A DNA stretch of 43,876 bases from CAYLJO01 sp964383905 (GCA_964383905.1 CAYLJO010000024.1:1-43876), one strand, 5' to 3'; shown: positions 17,168 to 25,849, counted from the stretch's first letter. Notes: generated from the letters alone by a model not told the origin. Program-made: numbers and translations.

Positions 17168-17752
17168 ATGTCTACCAGGTATTTGGCGCCAAATCGACGA
17201 AAGATGTGGCCGTGGCTCGCGTTTGTCGCAGTCCTGGTGGCCACCGCATATCAACTCCGTCGCCAGGGGCGTTTGTGGATTTGCTCCTGCGGCAAGCTAT
17301 TAATCTGGTCCGGCGATGTCTGTAGCTCAGACAACTCCCAGCACTTCCTGGATCCTTACAGCTTCACGCATGTGCTCCACGGGTTTGTGTATTGCGGGTT
17401 GCTGGCGTGGATCGTCCCGCGGCTGGCGCCGGTGTGGCGGCTCTGGATGGCGGTCGCGGCCGCGGCCCTCTGGGAGGTGGTCGAGAATTCCGACTTCGTC
17501 ATCCAGCGGTATCGCACGGCGACGGCTGCGCTCGGCTATCAAGGCGATACGATCGTTAATTCGTTGGGCGATATCCTGAGCTGTGCCGTAGGGTTTATGA
17601 TCGCCCGGCGTTTTGGGTTCCGTCGCTCGCTCGTGCTGTTTGTGTTGACCGAGGTGGTGTTACTTATTTGGATCAGGGACAGCCTTACTTTGGATGTCTT
17701 GATGTTAATCTTCCCACTGGACGCGATCAAGCAGTGGCAGATGTGTCGCTAA
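17168..17752 (+). CDS. DUF2585 (UPF0314) membrane protein
   Basis: 194 residues with four or five membrane segments. It carries family-typical patches: LWICSCGKLLIWSGDVCSSD (family W-I-C-x-C-G...W-x-G), NSQHFLDPYSFTHVLHGFVY, ALWEVVENSDFVIQRYRTAT, GDTIVNSLGDILSCAVGF and WIRDSLTLDVLMLIFPLDAI. I recognise this as the UPF0314/DUF2585 family, known mainly from Alphaproteobacteria. Its function is unknown. ATG 17168 precedes a basic segment and the first membrane helix. The next gene is a ParA-like protein 148 bp downstream; no functional link is evident. Confidence 0.85.
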   Translation: MSTRYLAPNRRKMWPWLAFVAVLVATAYQLRRQGRLWICSCGKLLIWSGDVCSSDNSQHFLDPYSFTHVLHGFVYCGLLAWIVPRLAPVWRLWMAVAAAALWEVVENSDFVIQRYRTATAALGYQGDTIVNSLGDILSCAVGFMIARRFGFRRSLVLFVLTEVVLLIWIRDSLTLDVLMLIFPLDAIKQWQMCR

Positions 17753-17900
17753 GGGCTGGAAGAAAGTGGCGCGGGCAGTGCGTAATCCGGCGGGCCACAG
17801 GTGCGATCGAGGCGCAACATTTCTGCGGCGTTTTGGTGCGCCGCCAGGGACGGCTTCGATTAACGGAGAATGAGTTATCTCATCAGCAGGCTCTCCACGA

Positions 17901-18494
17901 ATGATCATCACCGTCGCCAGTTGCAGAGGTGAGGTCGGCAACACGACAACCGCCGTACATCTGGCCGCATACCTGCAAAGGTTTGCCCCCGCGCTTCTCG
18001 TTGACGGCGATCATAACCGCTCGGCGACGGGCTGGACCAGGCGGGGCGCGCTTCCCTTCAAGGTCATAGACGTGCGACAGACCGCGCGCTATGCGCGAGA
18101 CTTCGAGCATATCGTGATTGATACTGTGGTCGAGCCTACACCGGATGATTTGCGTCATGTGGCGGGTGGCTGCGACCTGCTCGTATTACCCACCACGCCC
18201 GATGTCCGGGCGCTGGAAACGCTCATGTTGAGTGTCGCCGCTCTGCAATCCGCCGGCGCCGATAATTACCGCATCCTGTTGACGATGGTGCCGATCAGGC
18301 CGTGCCGTGCCGCGGATGAGGCGCGCGCGATGCTTGAGGCAAGAAATCTACCGTTATTCAAGGGCGAGGTTCACCGCCTCGTCGCGTTCAGGAAAGCCGC
18401 GTTCATGGGTGTCCCTGTCTATGCGGTACAGACGACACGGGCGGCGACGGCATGGCAGGATTATGAGCAGGTCGGAAGAGAGATCATGACCTGA
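17901..18494 (+). CDS. ParA-like protein with degenerate Walker A motif
   Basis: 197 residues matching short ParA/MinD-type ATPases. LLVDGDHNRSATGWTRRGAL, FEHIVIDTVVEPTPDDLRHV and CDLLVLPTTPDVRALETLML follow the order of these proteins on mobile elements and plasmids. The P-loop reads SCRGEVGNTTTAVHLA where the family has xKGGVGKTTT. The deviant signature Lys is Arg, the second Gly is Glu, and the catalytic P-loop Lys is Asn. Codons AGA-GGT-GAG-GTC-GGC-AAC confirm this. ATP hydrolysis is probably lost, while Walker A' (DGD) and B-like (IVIDT) regions remain. The frame is intact, which suggests retained function or very recent decay. A small basic protein gene follows. Confidence 0.88.
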   Translation: MIITVASCRGEVGNTTTAVHLAAYLQRFAPALLVDGDHNRSATGWTRRGALPFKVIDVRQTARYARDFEHIVIDTVVEPTPDDLRHVAGGCDLLVLPTTPDVRALETLMLSVAALQSAGADNYRILLTMVPIRPCRAADEARAMLEARNLPLFKGEVHRLVAFRKAAFMGVPVYAVQTTRAATAWQDYEQVGREIMT

Positions 18495-18622
18495 GCGAGC
18501 TTGATAACGTCACATCTTTTGACTTCGCCGGAGTTTAAATATAATGACCGGGTGGAAACATCCCAAGGGCTCCGACGCTGGGCGAATGAAAAGAGGATGA
18601 GCAGGAAGAAAGGCGGTTAGGC

Positions 18623-18820
18623 ATGGCGAAGTCTCAAACGTGGACGCGGAACATCAGTAAGAAGGTTAAGAAGGGCGTCGCGCCCGCAGAGTCGCGGGCG
18701 ATCGTGAGTGACGATCGGTTAGAGAGCTTTAAGCGTCGCGCCGAAGATTTAGGTCTGATTATTCACGCGCACCCCGTCGGTCGGCCAGCCAAATCCCCGA
18801 AGAAAAAAGGCAGGAGATGA
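18623..18820 (+). CDS. Small basic protein downstream of the ParA-like gene
   Basis: 65 residues, strongly basic with a Lys/Arg-rich tail (GRPAKSPKKKGRR). A GGCGGTTAGGC stretch precedes ATG 18623. The centre (SDDRLESFKRRAEDLGLIIH) looks like a short helix pair. It might bind nucleic acid and could act as the partner of the ParA-like protein 128 bp upstream, but no domain is recognised. Confidence 0.6.
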   Translation: MAKSQTWTRNISKKVKKGVAPAESRAIVSDDRLESFKRRAEDLGLIIHAHPVGRPAKSPKKKGRR

Positions 18821-18966
18821 GCGATGGGGAAAGAAGCTGAGGCTGAAAATTTGGCTTGACGACGCTTGCCGAACCGGCCCGCAATGCCGATGAGCGCACC
18901 GGCAGCCTTAACCGAGAAGTTTGTGATAGTGGCGGACGCACAAATTCGCCGGCCGCCGCCCAACAT

Positions 18967-19446
18967 ATGGGGAACAAATATCCTGTCACTCCGGCGATCC
19001 GCCTGCTGAGGGAAAAGAATATCGCCTTCGAGCCCCATCTCTACAGGTATGAAGAGCACGGCGGCACTCACCACTCGGCCAAGGAACTGCAGGTCGCAGA
19101 GCATATCGTGATCAAGACCCTGGTGATGGAGACCGACCGACGCGAGCCGCTAATTATTCTGATGCACGGGGATCGAGAGGTGTCGACTGAAGAGCTTGCC
19201 AGAGCGCTCGGGGTGAAAAGCGTGGCGCCCTGCACATCCGATACCGCGCAGCGACTGACCGGCTACATGGTCGGCGGGATCAGCCCCTTGGGCACGCGTA
19301 CAAAATTGCCGGTCTATATGGAAAGAACAATACACGATCTGCCTGAGATTTATATTAACGGCGGAAAGCGTGGATTCCTGATCTCAATCGATCCGCGAGA
19401 ACTGGTCCGAATTCTGGATGCCAGGGAGGTCTCGGTAGCCATCTGA
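18967..19446 (+). CDS. ybaK: YbaK/EbsC-family Cys-tRNA(Pro) deacylase
   Basis: 159 residues from ATG 18967 (MGNKYPVTPAIRLLREKNIA). The frame is open back to TTG 18856, but the extra 37 residues have no family counterpart. Family motifs are VAEHIVIKTLVMETD (YbaK: Q-V-x-K-T-L-V), LIILMHGDREVSTEELARAL, TGYMVGGISPLGTRTKLPVY and YINGGKRGFLISIDPRELVR. The enzyme hydrolyses Cys-tRNA(Pro) mischarged by prolyl-tRNA synthetase. No strong ribosome site precedes ATG 18967, so the exact start is uncertain. The gene seems monocistronic. Confidence 0.9.
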   Translation: MGNKYPVTPAIRLLREKNIAFEPHLYRYEEHGGTHHSAKELQVAEHIVIKTLVMETDRREPLIILMHGDREVSTEELARALGVKSVAPCTSDTAQRLTGYMVGGISPLGTRTKLPVYMERTIHDLPEIYINGGKRGFLISIDPRELVRILDAREVSVAI

Positions 19447-19522
19447 GCCTATTAATTGAGCGCATTAATTGAGCGCAGTGAACCGTTGTGTGCCGCCCCA
19501 AAGCGTCATGCGCGCAGAGGGC

Positions 19523-20029
19523 TTAAATCTCTGTCTTACGGTGAGCGATGAGACGCAGCAATCCGTTGATGCCCGCGTGGAGCAACGCATAAACAATGAT
19601 CGCGAGCACGATGGGTAATGCCAGCGTATGTCCGCCCTCAGTTGTTGGGCTCGCGACGATCCTACGAAACGGCGCGTAGAGCGGGGCTCTCACGCTGTAG
19701 ATAAACTGCACGAACCCGGCGCTTGACCGAGCCGCCATTAACGCGAGCAGGAGGCGGAGCGCGAGTAGGGCGTAGATCACGTAGAAGATGTAATCGACCA
19801 CCTGCGAGATGCGCGTTATACTGCGCGAGCGTTCGACCTCCCGCTCTGTTTCGACGACCTCATTGATCGCCTTACCGCGAAACTCGCCGGCCACCTGCTC
19901 TATCTTGCGCTCTTCAACCGGTGCGGGGCGGTCTGCGGCGCGCGCCGCAATCACAGAATTAACCTCATCCTCGATCTGCCCCTTGACTGATTCGTGCTGC
20001 ACCGTGCGCCGGGCTTCATCAGCAGCCAA
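19523..20029 (-). CDS. YggT-like membrane protein with long cytoplasmic N-terminus
   Basis: 168 residues. A charged helical N-terminal part of about 75 residues (GQIEDEVNSVIAARAADRPA, KAINEVVETEREVERSRSIT) precedes two membrane segments (YIFYVIYALLALRLLLALMA and LALPIVLAIIVYALLHAGI). The linker RAPLYAPFRRIVASP resembles the YggT motif (F..P...P.RR). YggT proteins are linked to osmotic stress or membrane assembly, but the function is not settled. The start is uncertain: the frame opens at TTG 20029 and no ATG is available upstream. Confidence 0.75.
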   Translation of the reverse strand: MAADEARRTVQHESVKGQIEDEVNSVIAARAADRPAPVEERKIEQVAGEFRGKAINEVVETEREVERSRSITRISQVVDYIFYVIYALLALRLLLALMAARSSAGFVQFIYSVRAPLYAPFRRIVASPTTEGGHTLALPIVLAIIVYALLHAGINGLLRLIAHRKTEI

Positions 20030-20142
20030 TTTGTTATCTTCATGATTCTCCCGTGTCGAGCACCATCATAAAGCTTGTGATGGAACATCTAAGCAAAAGA
20101 CGTCGCCAATGTGGCTTCCTTTCGCGCCCGGTGAAGCCGGTG

Positions 20143-20709
20143 TCAGGTTGGGTTGTAGTATTGCTTGGCCCTTTCCGTGACTGACACGACGTACCCGGTT
20201 TTTCCTTCCGTGTATGCGATTCTATCGTTCGGGTGCCTCTCAGAAAGATGTTGCTTCAATTCCTCATACCGCTTAGCTTCCTGGGGGAACTCCCTCAAGT
20301 AGTCTCTGAAATAGAGTCTGTCCGACAGCTTTGAATCGGCCTCGACCACATGTAGATGGTGTGTGCGCCGGCCGTCGGAATTTCGTTTGATGAACCAGGC
20401 GTAAGCCGGCACGTGATCCGTACGCCAGAAGTAGTCGTAGCTTTCCGACTCCAGCAAAGGGACTATCTGTTTCCTGGTCTCCTCTAGGCTACTGACCTGT
20501 ACCAGGGTGTCAATGACCGGCTTGGCCGCCAATCCCGGGACGGCGGTGCTTCCAAAATGCTCGATCTTAATGATCAGCGACCCGGGCAGGTTACCCCGTA
20601 GGAAGCTGGCCTCCTGCTCGAATAAGTTTGGCCATTCCGGATTGTATGGGGCGATGGAAATCTCCTCACGGATGGCCTCTTCAATGCGCTGCTCAAGGCT
20701 TTTCTTCAA
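20143..20709 (-). CDS. GrpB-family (UPF0157) nucleotidyltransferase-like protein
   Basis: 188 residues. The family core is clear: ISIAPYNPEWPNLFEQEASF, IEHFGSTAVPGLAAKPVIDT (H-x-G-S-T-A/S-V-P-G-L-x-A-K-P-x-I-D), THHLHVVEADS and LYFRDYLREFPQEAKRYEEL. The GSTAVPGL loop and the Asp of VID match a nucleotidyltransferase-like fold, though activity is mostly unproven for the family. The start appears to be TTG 20709, with GAGGGTGAG upstream. Its 5' end is about 45 bp from the 3' end of the CoA-binding gene on the same strand, so the two are probably co-transcribed. Confidence 0.92.
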   Translation of the reverse strand: MKKSLEQRIEEAIREEISIAPYNPEWPNLFEQEASFLRGNLPGSLIIKIEHFGSTAVPGLAAKPVIDTLVQVSSLEETRKQIVPLLESESYDYFWRTDHVPAYAWFIKRNSDGRRTHHLHVVEADSKLSDRLYFRDYLREFPQEAKRYEELKQHLSERHPNDRIAYTEGKTGYVVSVTERAKQYYNPT

Positions 20710-20753
20710 CCGTGTCTCACCCTCGGCAACCTGTCGTCCGGGCTGACGTCAGC

Positions 20754-21191
20754 TTACGCCAATTGCCGGTGATCAACCATCAAGCACCGGTCCTGCACCA
20801 CCTTCATCCCGGCTCTGGCAAACCTCTCGGCCGCCTCGTCATTCCGTATCCCCGATTGGAACCACACTGCTTTCGGACCCTTCAACAGGATGTCTTCCAC
20901 GTGCCCGGGTATGTCCTCGGCGCGGCGGAATACGTTCACAAGATCTATTTCAAGAGGTATGTCGACCAACTTACGATAGACCTTACGCCCGAGGATGTGA
21001 GTTATGTCCGGGTAGTAGACGGGGACGGGTATGACCTCGAACCCTACCGAGGCGAGATAGCTCGGGACATAGAAAGCGGGCTGGCCCGCCTGCGCCTCCG
21101 TCTTCATGCCGAGCACAGCGATAGTCCTGGTCCCCGCCAGCAGCGCCCTGATCTCTGCCGGGCCGCTGATGATGTTCTCTTTCCAACTCAC
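20754..21191 (-). CDS. CoA-binding domain protein (YccU-like)
   Basis: 145 residues filling a single CoA_binding_2 Rossmann-like domain: TRTIAVLGMKT, YVPSYLASVGFEVIPVPVYY, DLVNVFRRAEDIPGHVEDIL, KAVWFQSGIRNDEAAERFAR and VVQDRCLMVDH. The final D-R-C-x-x-x-[DE]-H motif is typical. Related proteins bind CoA or NAD-like ligands; the role is not established. The likely start is GTG 21191. It lies upstream of the GrpB gene on the same strand. Confidence 0.92.
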   Translation of the reverse strand: MSWKENIISGPAEIRALLAGTRTIAVLGMKTEAQAGQPAFYVPSYLASVGFEVIPVPVYYPDITHILGRKVYRKLVDIPLEIDLVNVFRRAEDIPGHVEDILLKGPKAVWFQSGIRNDEAAERFARAGMKVVQDRCLMVDHRQLA

Positions 21192-21447
21192 CGCCGCTGA
21201 AGTATATGTTACGGAGTGTAAAATCGAAAGCTCTTCTCAATTATTCAAGAAGTAAGCCGATGACTTAATTCAGCTGCGGGTGAGTGCCCGATCCTGACGG
21301 GCGAACCTGACCGGGGTCCGGGTACAATAATATCTAGGTCGCGGCGCGCTTGCGTGACTGCCCGCCACCTAACTTATGCAGCTGAGCAGCCGACATCGCC
21401 CCCTACCCTTGCCAGATCTCTTGTCCGCGCGTCTTTTGACTTCCCCA

Positions 21448-23568
21448 TTAAGCTCCGGTAAGGAGGCGCTCGGCCGTCACACTATCCACCGGCTTTGAGA
21501 AGAGAGACCCCTGCCCGTACTCGCACCCGAGCGCCTTGAGCTGGGCCATTTGTTGATCGGTTTCGACCCCCTCGGCGACCACTTCCATCCCGAGGCTATG
21601 GGCCATGGTGACAATGGCGGAGGCGATCTCCGAGTTCTCGCCGCGGGGGCCGATTCTGGTCACGAATGACCGGTCGATCTTTAAGGCGTTGATGGGAAAA
21701 CGGTGCAGATAGCTCAGTGATGAATAGCCCGTCCCGAAGTCGTCGAGGTACAGCTCAACGCCGAGGTCTCTCAGCTGCGCGAGTCTGACGCTGACGGATT
21801 CAGCGTTGCTGATGAGCACGCTTTCCGTGATCTCTAACTGCAAACTGCCGGCGTCCAGGCCCGTCTCGCGCAGAACCCCCCGGACGCACTCGATCAGGTC
21901 GGGTTGGGAAAACTGCTTCGCGGAGAGGTTGACGCTGATTGTTAAGGGTGATTGTCCGGGAAAACGCTTGTGCCATGCGCGGGCCTGGTAACAGGCCTCG
22001 CGGAGCACCCACCGGTCGAGGCCGATGATCAGACCAGTTTCTTCTGCCACCGAGATGAACTCCTCCGGATAAATCAGGCCGCGTTCCGGATGCTGCCAGC
22101 GCACGAGCGCTTCGAAACCCGAAACACCGCCCGTTTGGAGCGACATGATCGGCTGGTAATGAATGCGGTACTCCTGGCGGCCGGCGGTCCGTCGCAGATC
22201 CGTCTCCAACCGCATCAGCGCCACGGCGTGAGAGTGCATGGTCGTATCGAACACCTGATGGCGCGCCTTGCCGAGCGACTTCGCCCGGTGCATCGCAATG
22301 TTGGCGTCGCGTAGAATATCATCAGGCCTCTCATAACCGATGGCGCTAAGGGCAATACCGATGCTCGCGTTGGTGAACACCTCGTGGCCGCCGAGGTTAA
22401 ACGGCAGGACCAGTTGCTTCTGGATACGTTCGGCCATATGGGTGGCATCGCCGGTCCCTTTAATCCCTTCGAGGAGAACGGTGAACTCGTCCCCCCCGAG
22501 ACGCGCGACCGTATCACCCGCGCGCATGCATCCTTCCAGCCGGCGGCCGATCTCGATCAGGAGCTGGTCGCCGATCATGTGTCCGAGGCTATCGTTGACA
22601 ACCTTGAACCGGTCGAGGTCCAGAAAGATCACGGCAAAGGGGCAGTCCCTGTGGCGTTTGACGCGCTCCATCGCCTGGCCGAGCCGGTCCATAAACAAGG
22701 CCCGGTTCGGCAGACCGGTCAAAGCATCATGAAAAGCGTCGTGCAACAACTGCTCCTCAGTCATCTTTCGCTCTGTGATATCGGTCTGGGAACCGGCCAT
22801 GCGGGAGGCCTTACCCTCCGCGTCTCGAACGACCAGCCCACGGCTGAGTATCCACCGGTAGGTACCGTCTTTATGGAGCATGCGGTGCTCGGTTTTGAAG
22901 CGCGGGCTCAGCCCTTTGATGTGGGCCTCAATCTCCACCCTGACCCGCCCGATGTCATCCGGATGCACACGGTCGAACCACTCTTCGGGGCAGCTTCCGA
23001 CCTCCTCCTCTTCGTAGCCGAGCATCGACTTCCAACGGGTGGAGAAATAGACCTCATTCTTTTTCAGGTTCCAGTCCCAGAGCCCGTCATTGGCCCCGCG
23101 GGCCGCAAGCGCATAACGCTCTTCACTCTCTCGCAGGGCCTCCTCGAAGCGTGCGCGTTCGGTCAGCCGCGTCACCTTGGCGATCAAGCGCATCGCATCG
23201 TAGGGCGCTTCGAGATAATCGTCTGCCCCTGCCCGTAAACCTTCAACCGCGCTTTTGTCGTCAACGCGCATGGCGCTGACCAGCAGGATTGGGGTGGCAT
23301 ATAATTCGGCGTCGGCTCGGAGGCGGCGGCACAGCTCGATGCCGCTAACATTCGGCATCATGACATCGCTAATGACCAGCAGGGGGTGGACGCGCCGTGC
23401 AGCATCGAGTGCTTCGCGGCCATCACACGCGGTGAAAACCCGATAGCCGGCCTTGCGCAGCAGGTGGCTCATGAGGTCAAGCCGGTCGGCGGTATCATCG
23501 ACGATCAGCACGGTGGTATCACCGTCCTGTTGCGCAACAGGCTTCCTTTTCGCTCCGGTGATCAGCAT
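21448..23568 (-). CDS. REC-PAS-GGDEF-EAL signalling protein
   Basis: 706 residues. The receiver domain (about 18-140) has the acidic pair VDD and phospho-acceptor VISDVMMPN. The usual Lys-Pro after DDYL is EAP (GADDYLEAPYD), so the conserved switch Lys is missing. The PAS/PAC unit (about 145-270) shows DGLWDWNLKKNEVYFSTRWK. The cyclase has an intact ARLGGDEFTVLLEG. The phosphodiesterase has SGFEALVRWQHPERGLIYPE and YLDDFGTGYSSLSYLHRFPI, so both catalytic signatures look active. It would make and/or degrade c-di-GMP in response to phosphorylation or a PAS ligand. No histidine kinase is adjacent. A candidate leader ORF and an AT-rich palindromic region lie upstream. Confidence 0.95.
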   Translation of the reverse strand: MLITGAKRKPVAQQDGDTTVLIVDDTADRLDLMSHLLRKAGYRVFTACDGREALDAARRVHPLLVISDVMMPNVSGIELCRRLRADAELYATPILLVSAMRVDDKSAVEGLRAGADDYLEAPYDAMRLIAKVTRLTERARFEEALRESEERYALAARGANDGLWDWNLKKNEVYFSTRWKSMLGYEEEEVGSCPEEWFDRVHPDDIGRVRVEIEAHIKGLSPRFKTEHRMLHKDGTYRWILSRGLVVRDAEGKASRMAGSQTDITERKMTEEQLLHDAFHDALTGLPNRALFMDRLGQAMERVKRHRDCPFAVIFLDLDRFKVVNDSLGHMIGDQLLIEIGRRLEGCMRAGDTVARLGGDEFTVLLEGIKGTGDATHMAERIQKQLVLPFNLGGHEVFTNASIGIALSAIGYERPDDILRDANIAMHRAKSLGKARHQVFDTTMHSHAVALMRLETDLRRTAGRQEYRIHYQPIMSLQTGGVSGFEALVRWQHPERGLIYPEEFISVAEETGLIIGLDRWVLREACYQARAWHKRFPGQSPLTISVNLSAKQFSQPDLIECVRGVLRETGLDAGSLQLEITESVLISNAESVSVRLAQLRDLGVELYLDDFGTGYSSLSYLHRFPINALKIDRSFVTRIGPRGENSEIASAIVTMAHSLGMEVVAEGVETDQQMAQLKALGCEYGQGSLFSKPVDSVTAERLLTGA

Positions 23569-23758
23569 AGTCTTAATAAATCTTCGCTCTTATTTTCGCC
23601 AGAAGTTCTATCCTGAGAAATCTCTCAGGCCCGTCTCCAGATGCGAGACTGCCTTTGGAAATCCTCAGGGCATTGCCTTAACTGCAACCTTCGCGCCACG
23701 TCTTTTTTCCTTTTTGGAAGCGTTATTGACGAAGACTTTATTTCGGGAAAGTGTCGCG

Positions 23759-23824
23759 CTATTTCGGGAAGAACGGCCCGAAAATATGGTCGAGCGCCTG
23801 TTTGTAAATGACCTTGACGGGCAT
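23759..23824 (-). CDS. Possible 21-residue leader peptide upstream of the c-di-GMP gene
   Basis: ATG 23824 follows AAAGGAGGCTTT, the strongest ribosome binding site in this part of the window, and opens a 21-codon frame (MPVKVIYKQALDHIFGPFFP, then K) ending in TAG. It lies about 190 bp upstream of the REC-PAS-GGDEF-EAL start on the same strand. It might be a translated small protein or a leader controlling the downstream gene. The strong ribosome site is the only positive evidence. Confidence 0.45.
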   Translation of the reverse strand: MPVKVIYKQALDHIFGPFFPK

Positions 23825-23876
23825 AAAGCCTCCTTTATAAGGTCGATTTTAGCTACCTGGCAAGGGGTAGTCATTA

Positions 23877-23925
23877 TTGTACATTGTTGATACAATTTTG
23901 TAAATTTTACATAATGTTTATTACA
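23877..23925. promoter_or_regulatory. AT-rich cluster of palindromes upstream of the leader ORF
   Basis: In an otherwise GC-rich window this stretch is about 75-80% A+T. It holds TTGT-TGAT-ACAA (23884-23895) and TGTAAA-T-TTTACA (23899-23911). It probably contains the promoter and an operator for the minus-strand transcript of the leader ORF and c-di-GMP gene. The binding factor is unknown. Confidence 0.45.
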
Positions 23926-24252
23926 GTAGCCAGGATGGAAGTGAGATCCGGCGAATAGTCATTAGCAGGTAAGGAAGGCTACCGAATTCCAGGATTGGCG
24001 TCAGAGCGATACTTCCAGGCGCTGAAGCTTATGAATGTCGAGAGCGTGTTGGTACGAGCGCCCGGAGGGCAGCACGGAATCAGGCGGCGTAACTATATTT
24101 AGAGGGGATGGTGGATTAAAGGGTTATTTAAGGCCGAGGGCGAGAGCAGACGCGGGGGAAGTAAACGATGGTCTCTTCACGACCTCTTTTTCCTCCGCGT
24201 CCTCTTCCGTTGATGTCATAAGGAGAGGCTTGACTGTTGTGTCGGGCCGGCA

Positions 24253-24861
24253 CTACCCGCCGGCCGCGCCCGCCTGTTGCTCTCGGGACGGTGGCTGATC
24301 TTTCTCCCGCTGATTTTCTTGACCCTGGATACCCAGCATGCTGCCCGCTTCGTGAACGACACCCTGGGCGCGGTTGCGCAGATCGCGCGAGGTCCTGCCG
24401 ACAGCTCTACTCGTTTTATTCGACACGCTAACCAGCTTATCGCGCAACAGTGCGCGGCGTCGCCGGCCCTGATCGGGATCGAGGAGGTACATGAGAGCCG
24501 CGCCGATACCCATGCCATAGAGGATCATCAATCCTGTGCTGCCACCGCGGCCGCCGGCGCTTCGGCGACTCGACCTCTCATACCCCCTGCTTCCGATGTC
24601 CCTTCGCCCGCGATCATAGTCACGCCTTCCGGACTCTAACCCACGTTTATCCAGACGGCCACCGTAAGCCAGATCACCGTAGTCGCTGCGCGCGCTGCCG
24701 AAGTTCGGCCGGTCGGCGTCATACTCCGCTCCGCCGCGCGGGGCAGCCCCCGGTATGTTTGCGTCCTGGTCGGCGCCGCGGCCCAAGCTACTACTTCCTG
24801 TGCTACTGGAGGCTCCTAAGCCTACGCTGCCATCCCCCTCATCACTGTAATCAATTGACAT
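24253..24861 (-). CDS. Gly/Ser/Arg-rich single-pass membrane protein of YtxH-like type
   Basis: 202 residues from ATG 24861, with GGAGGAGAA just upstream. The first 105 residues are low-complexity Gly/Ser/Asp/Arg (SSSTGSSSLGRGADQD, RGRRDIGSRGYERSSRRSAG). One membrane segment follows (STGLMILYGMGIGAALMYLL). After it comes the motif LDPDQGRRRRALLRDKLVSV, which is common after the membrane helix in YtxH-like and BON-associated proteins. A basic helical tail completes it. Function unknown; likely envelope stress-related by analogy. It seems monocistronic. Confidence 0.75.
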   Translation of the reverse strand: MSIDYSDEGDGSVGLGASSSTGSSSLGRGADQDANIPGAAPRGGAEYDADRPNFGSARSDYGDLAYGGRLDKRGLESGRRDYDRGRRDIGSRGYERSSRRSAGGRGGSTGLMILYGMGIGAALMYLLDPDQGRRRRALLRDKLVSVSNKTSRAVGRTSRDLRNRAQGVVHEAGSMLGIQGQENQREKDQPPSREQQAGAAGG

Positions 24862-25197
24862 AAATTCTCCTCCCTTAACTCACTAAATGAGGACCAGAGC
24901 ACCCCGGCGGAGCATCTCCGCGGGGACTCCGCGCCCTCTACCCCGACAATTTCGGCATTGAAGCGGAATAGATATTATAGCTGGCGAGAGGATGAGAGTC
25001 TGTGCGGTAACGTACATTGGAGGGCGAAGGCGCTCGGTGGAGGGAGGGGCGTTGTATGCCGTTGGGCGTACCATTAGCGGCGGCAATCTCATTTGGCCAT
25101 CACGGGCGTGGTGGTACCGGCATCTTTCTATGACCGCACGGCGGGGTGAATCGCCGGAGGGTCAATGATTAGCCGCGCGGTGTTTGAACCATTTATC
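24862..25197. other. Intergenic region, nothing recognised
   Basis: About 335 bp between two minus-strand genes. Possible frames lack ribosome binding sites and protein-like composition. Confidence 0.35.
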
Positions 25198-25422
25198 TCA
25201 TGCCTCGACGATAGTGAACATCTCACAAAAGAGAAATCCGTCCTTATAAATTTTCCTGGACACGTCATCGCCCGTCACTTTCGAAATGCCTCCGGCGCGC
25301 AGCCGCTCTTCGATCAGGTCCATATACTCGGTCGCCTTGGCTCTCCCGTCCTGATCCAGGTCGAATTTGCGACATTCATAGCTTCCGTTCTTCATGAGGA
25401 CTGTCAGTATTATCTTCGCCAT
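25198..25422 (-). CDS. Small acidic/basic protein of unknown function
   Basis: 74 residues with realistic composition and alternating strand/helix pattern (MAKIILTVLMKNGSYECRKF, GRAKATEYMDLIEERLRAGG, SRKIYKDGFLFCEMFTIVEA). It is soluble with two Cys. No domain recognised. The ribosome site before ATG 25422 is weak. It stands alone. Confidence 0.55.
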   Translation of the reverse strand: MAKIILTVLMKNGSYECRKFDLDQDGRAKATEYMDLIEERLRAGGISKVTGDDVSRKIYKDGFLFCEMFTIVEA

Positions 25423-25708
25423 CTTCGGTTCATCACTTGTCGGATAGTTTCTTGACCGCCCCTCCAGACTCCTGTTTGCCGGTGAGGATCATCGCCGGAT
25501 ATATTATGGCAGCTTTGGCGCGGGATCAAAGGCGTCTTCACCAATTATCTGCTTAACTGTTGCTCGGGCTACGGCAGCGCGAGGGGGACCACCAGGGCAT
25601 CATCGTTGTAGTGGCAATGGCTATCGCGGGTGGTTTTTACGGGGGACGCGGCGGCCGCATTATCTCACGCTTCTGCAAATCAATCATCCCCTCCGGCGCG
25701 GTATCCGC

Positions 25709-25849
25709 TTAGCGTAAGCAGAGCCATACGACGCCGCTGAGGGCGATGATGATCAAGGAAAGGGTGACGACAATTAAGATCAACGTGACTGCGTTGGTCA
25801 GCCACGTCTCTTCGTCACTCGTTGTTTCTGTCAAAGGGTCGTAATCCAT
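25709..25849 (-). CDS. 46-residue single-pass membrane protein
   Basis: ATG 25849 is preceded by AAGGAGGTGGCG, a near-perfect ribosome binding site. The product has an acidic N-terminus (MDYDPLTETTSDEETWLTNA), one hydrophobic helix (VTLILIVVTLSLIIIALSGV) and a short tail (VWLCLR). The frame ends at TAA 25709. Such tiny membrane proteins are often missed because of length. Function unknown. The flanks 25,423-25,708 and 25,850-26,181 show no other supported gene. Confidence 0.72.
   Translation of the reverse strand: MDYDPLTETTSDEETWLTNAVTLILIVVTLSLIIIALSGVVWLCLR

Noticed and set aside
25540..25712. Hydrophobic plus frame (IIVVVAMAIAGGFYGGRGG)
   Set aside because: No start codon with ribosome site, overlaps the opposite-strand small membrane gene only at its end, and the upstream part is not protein-like.
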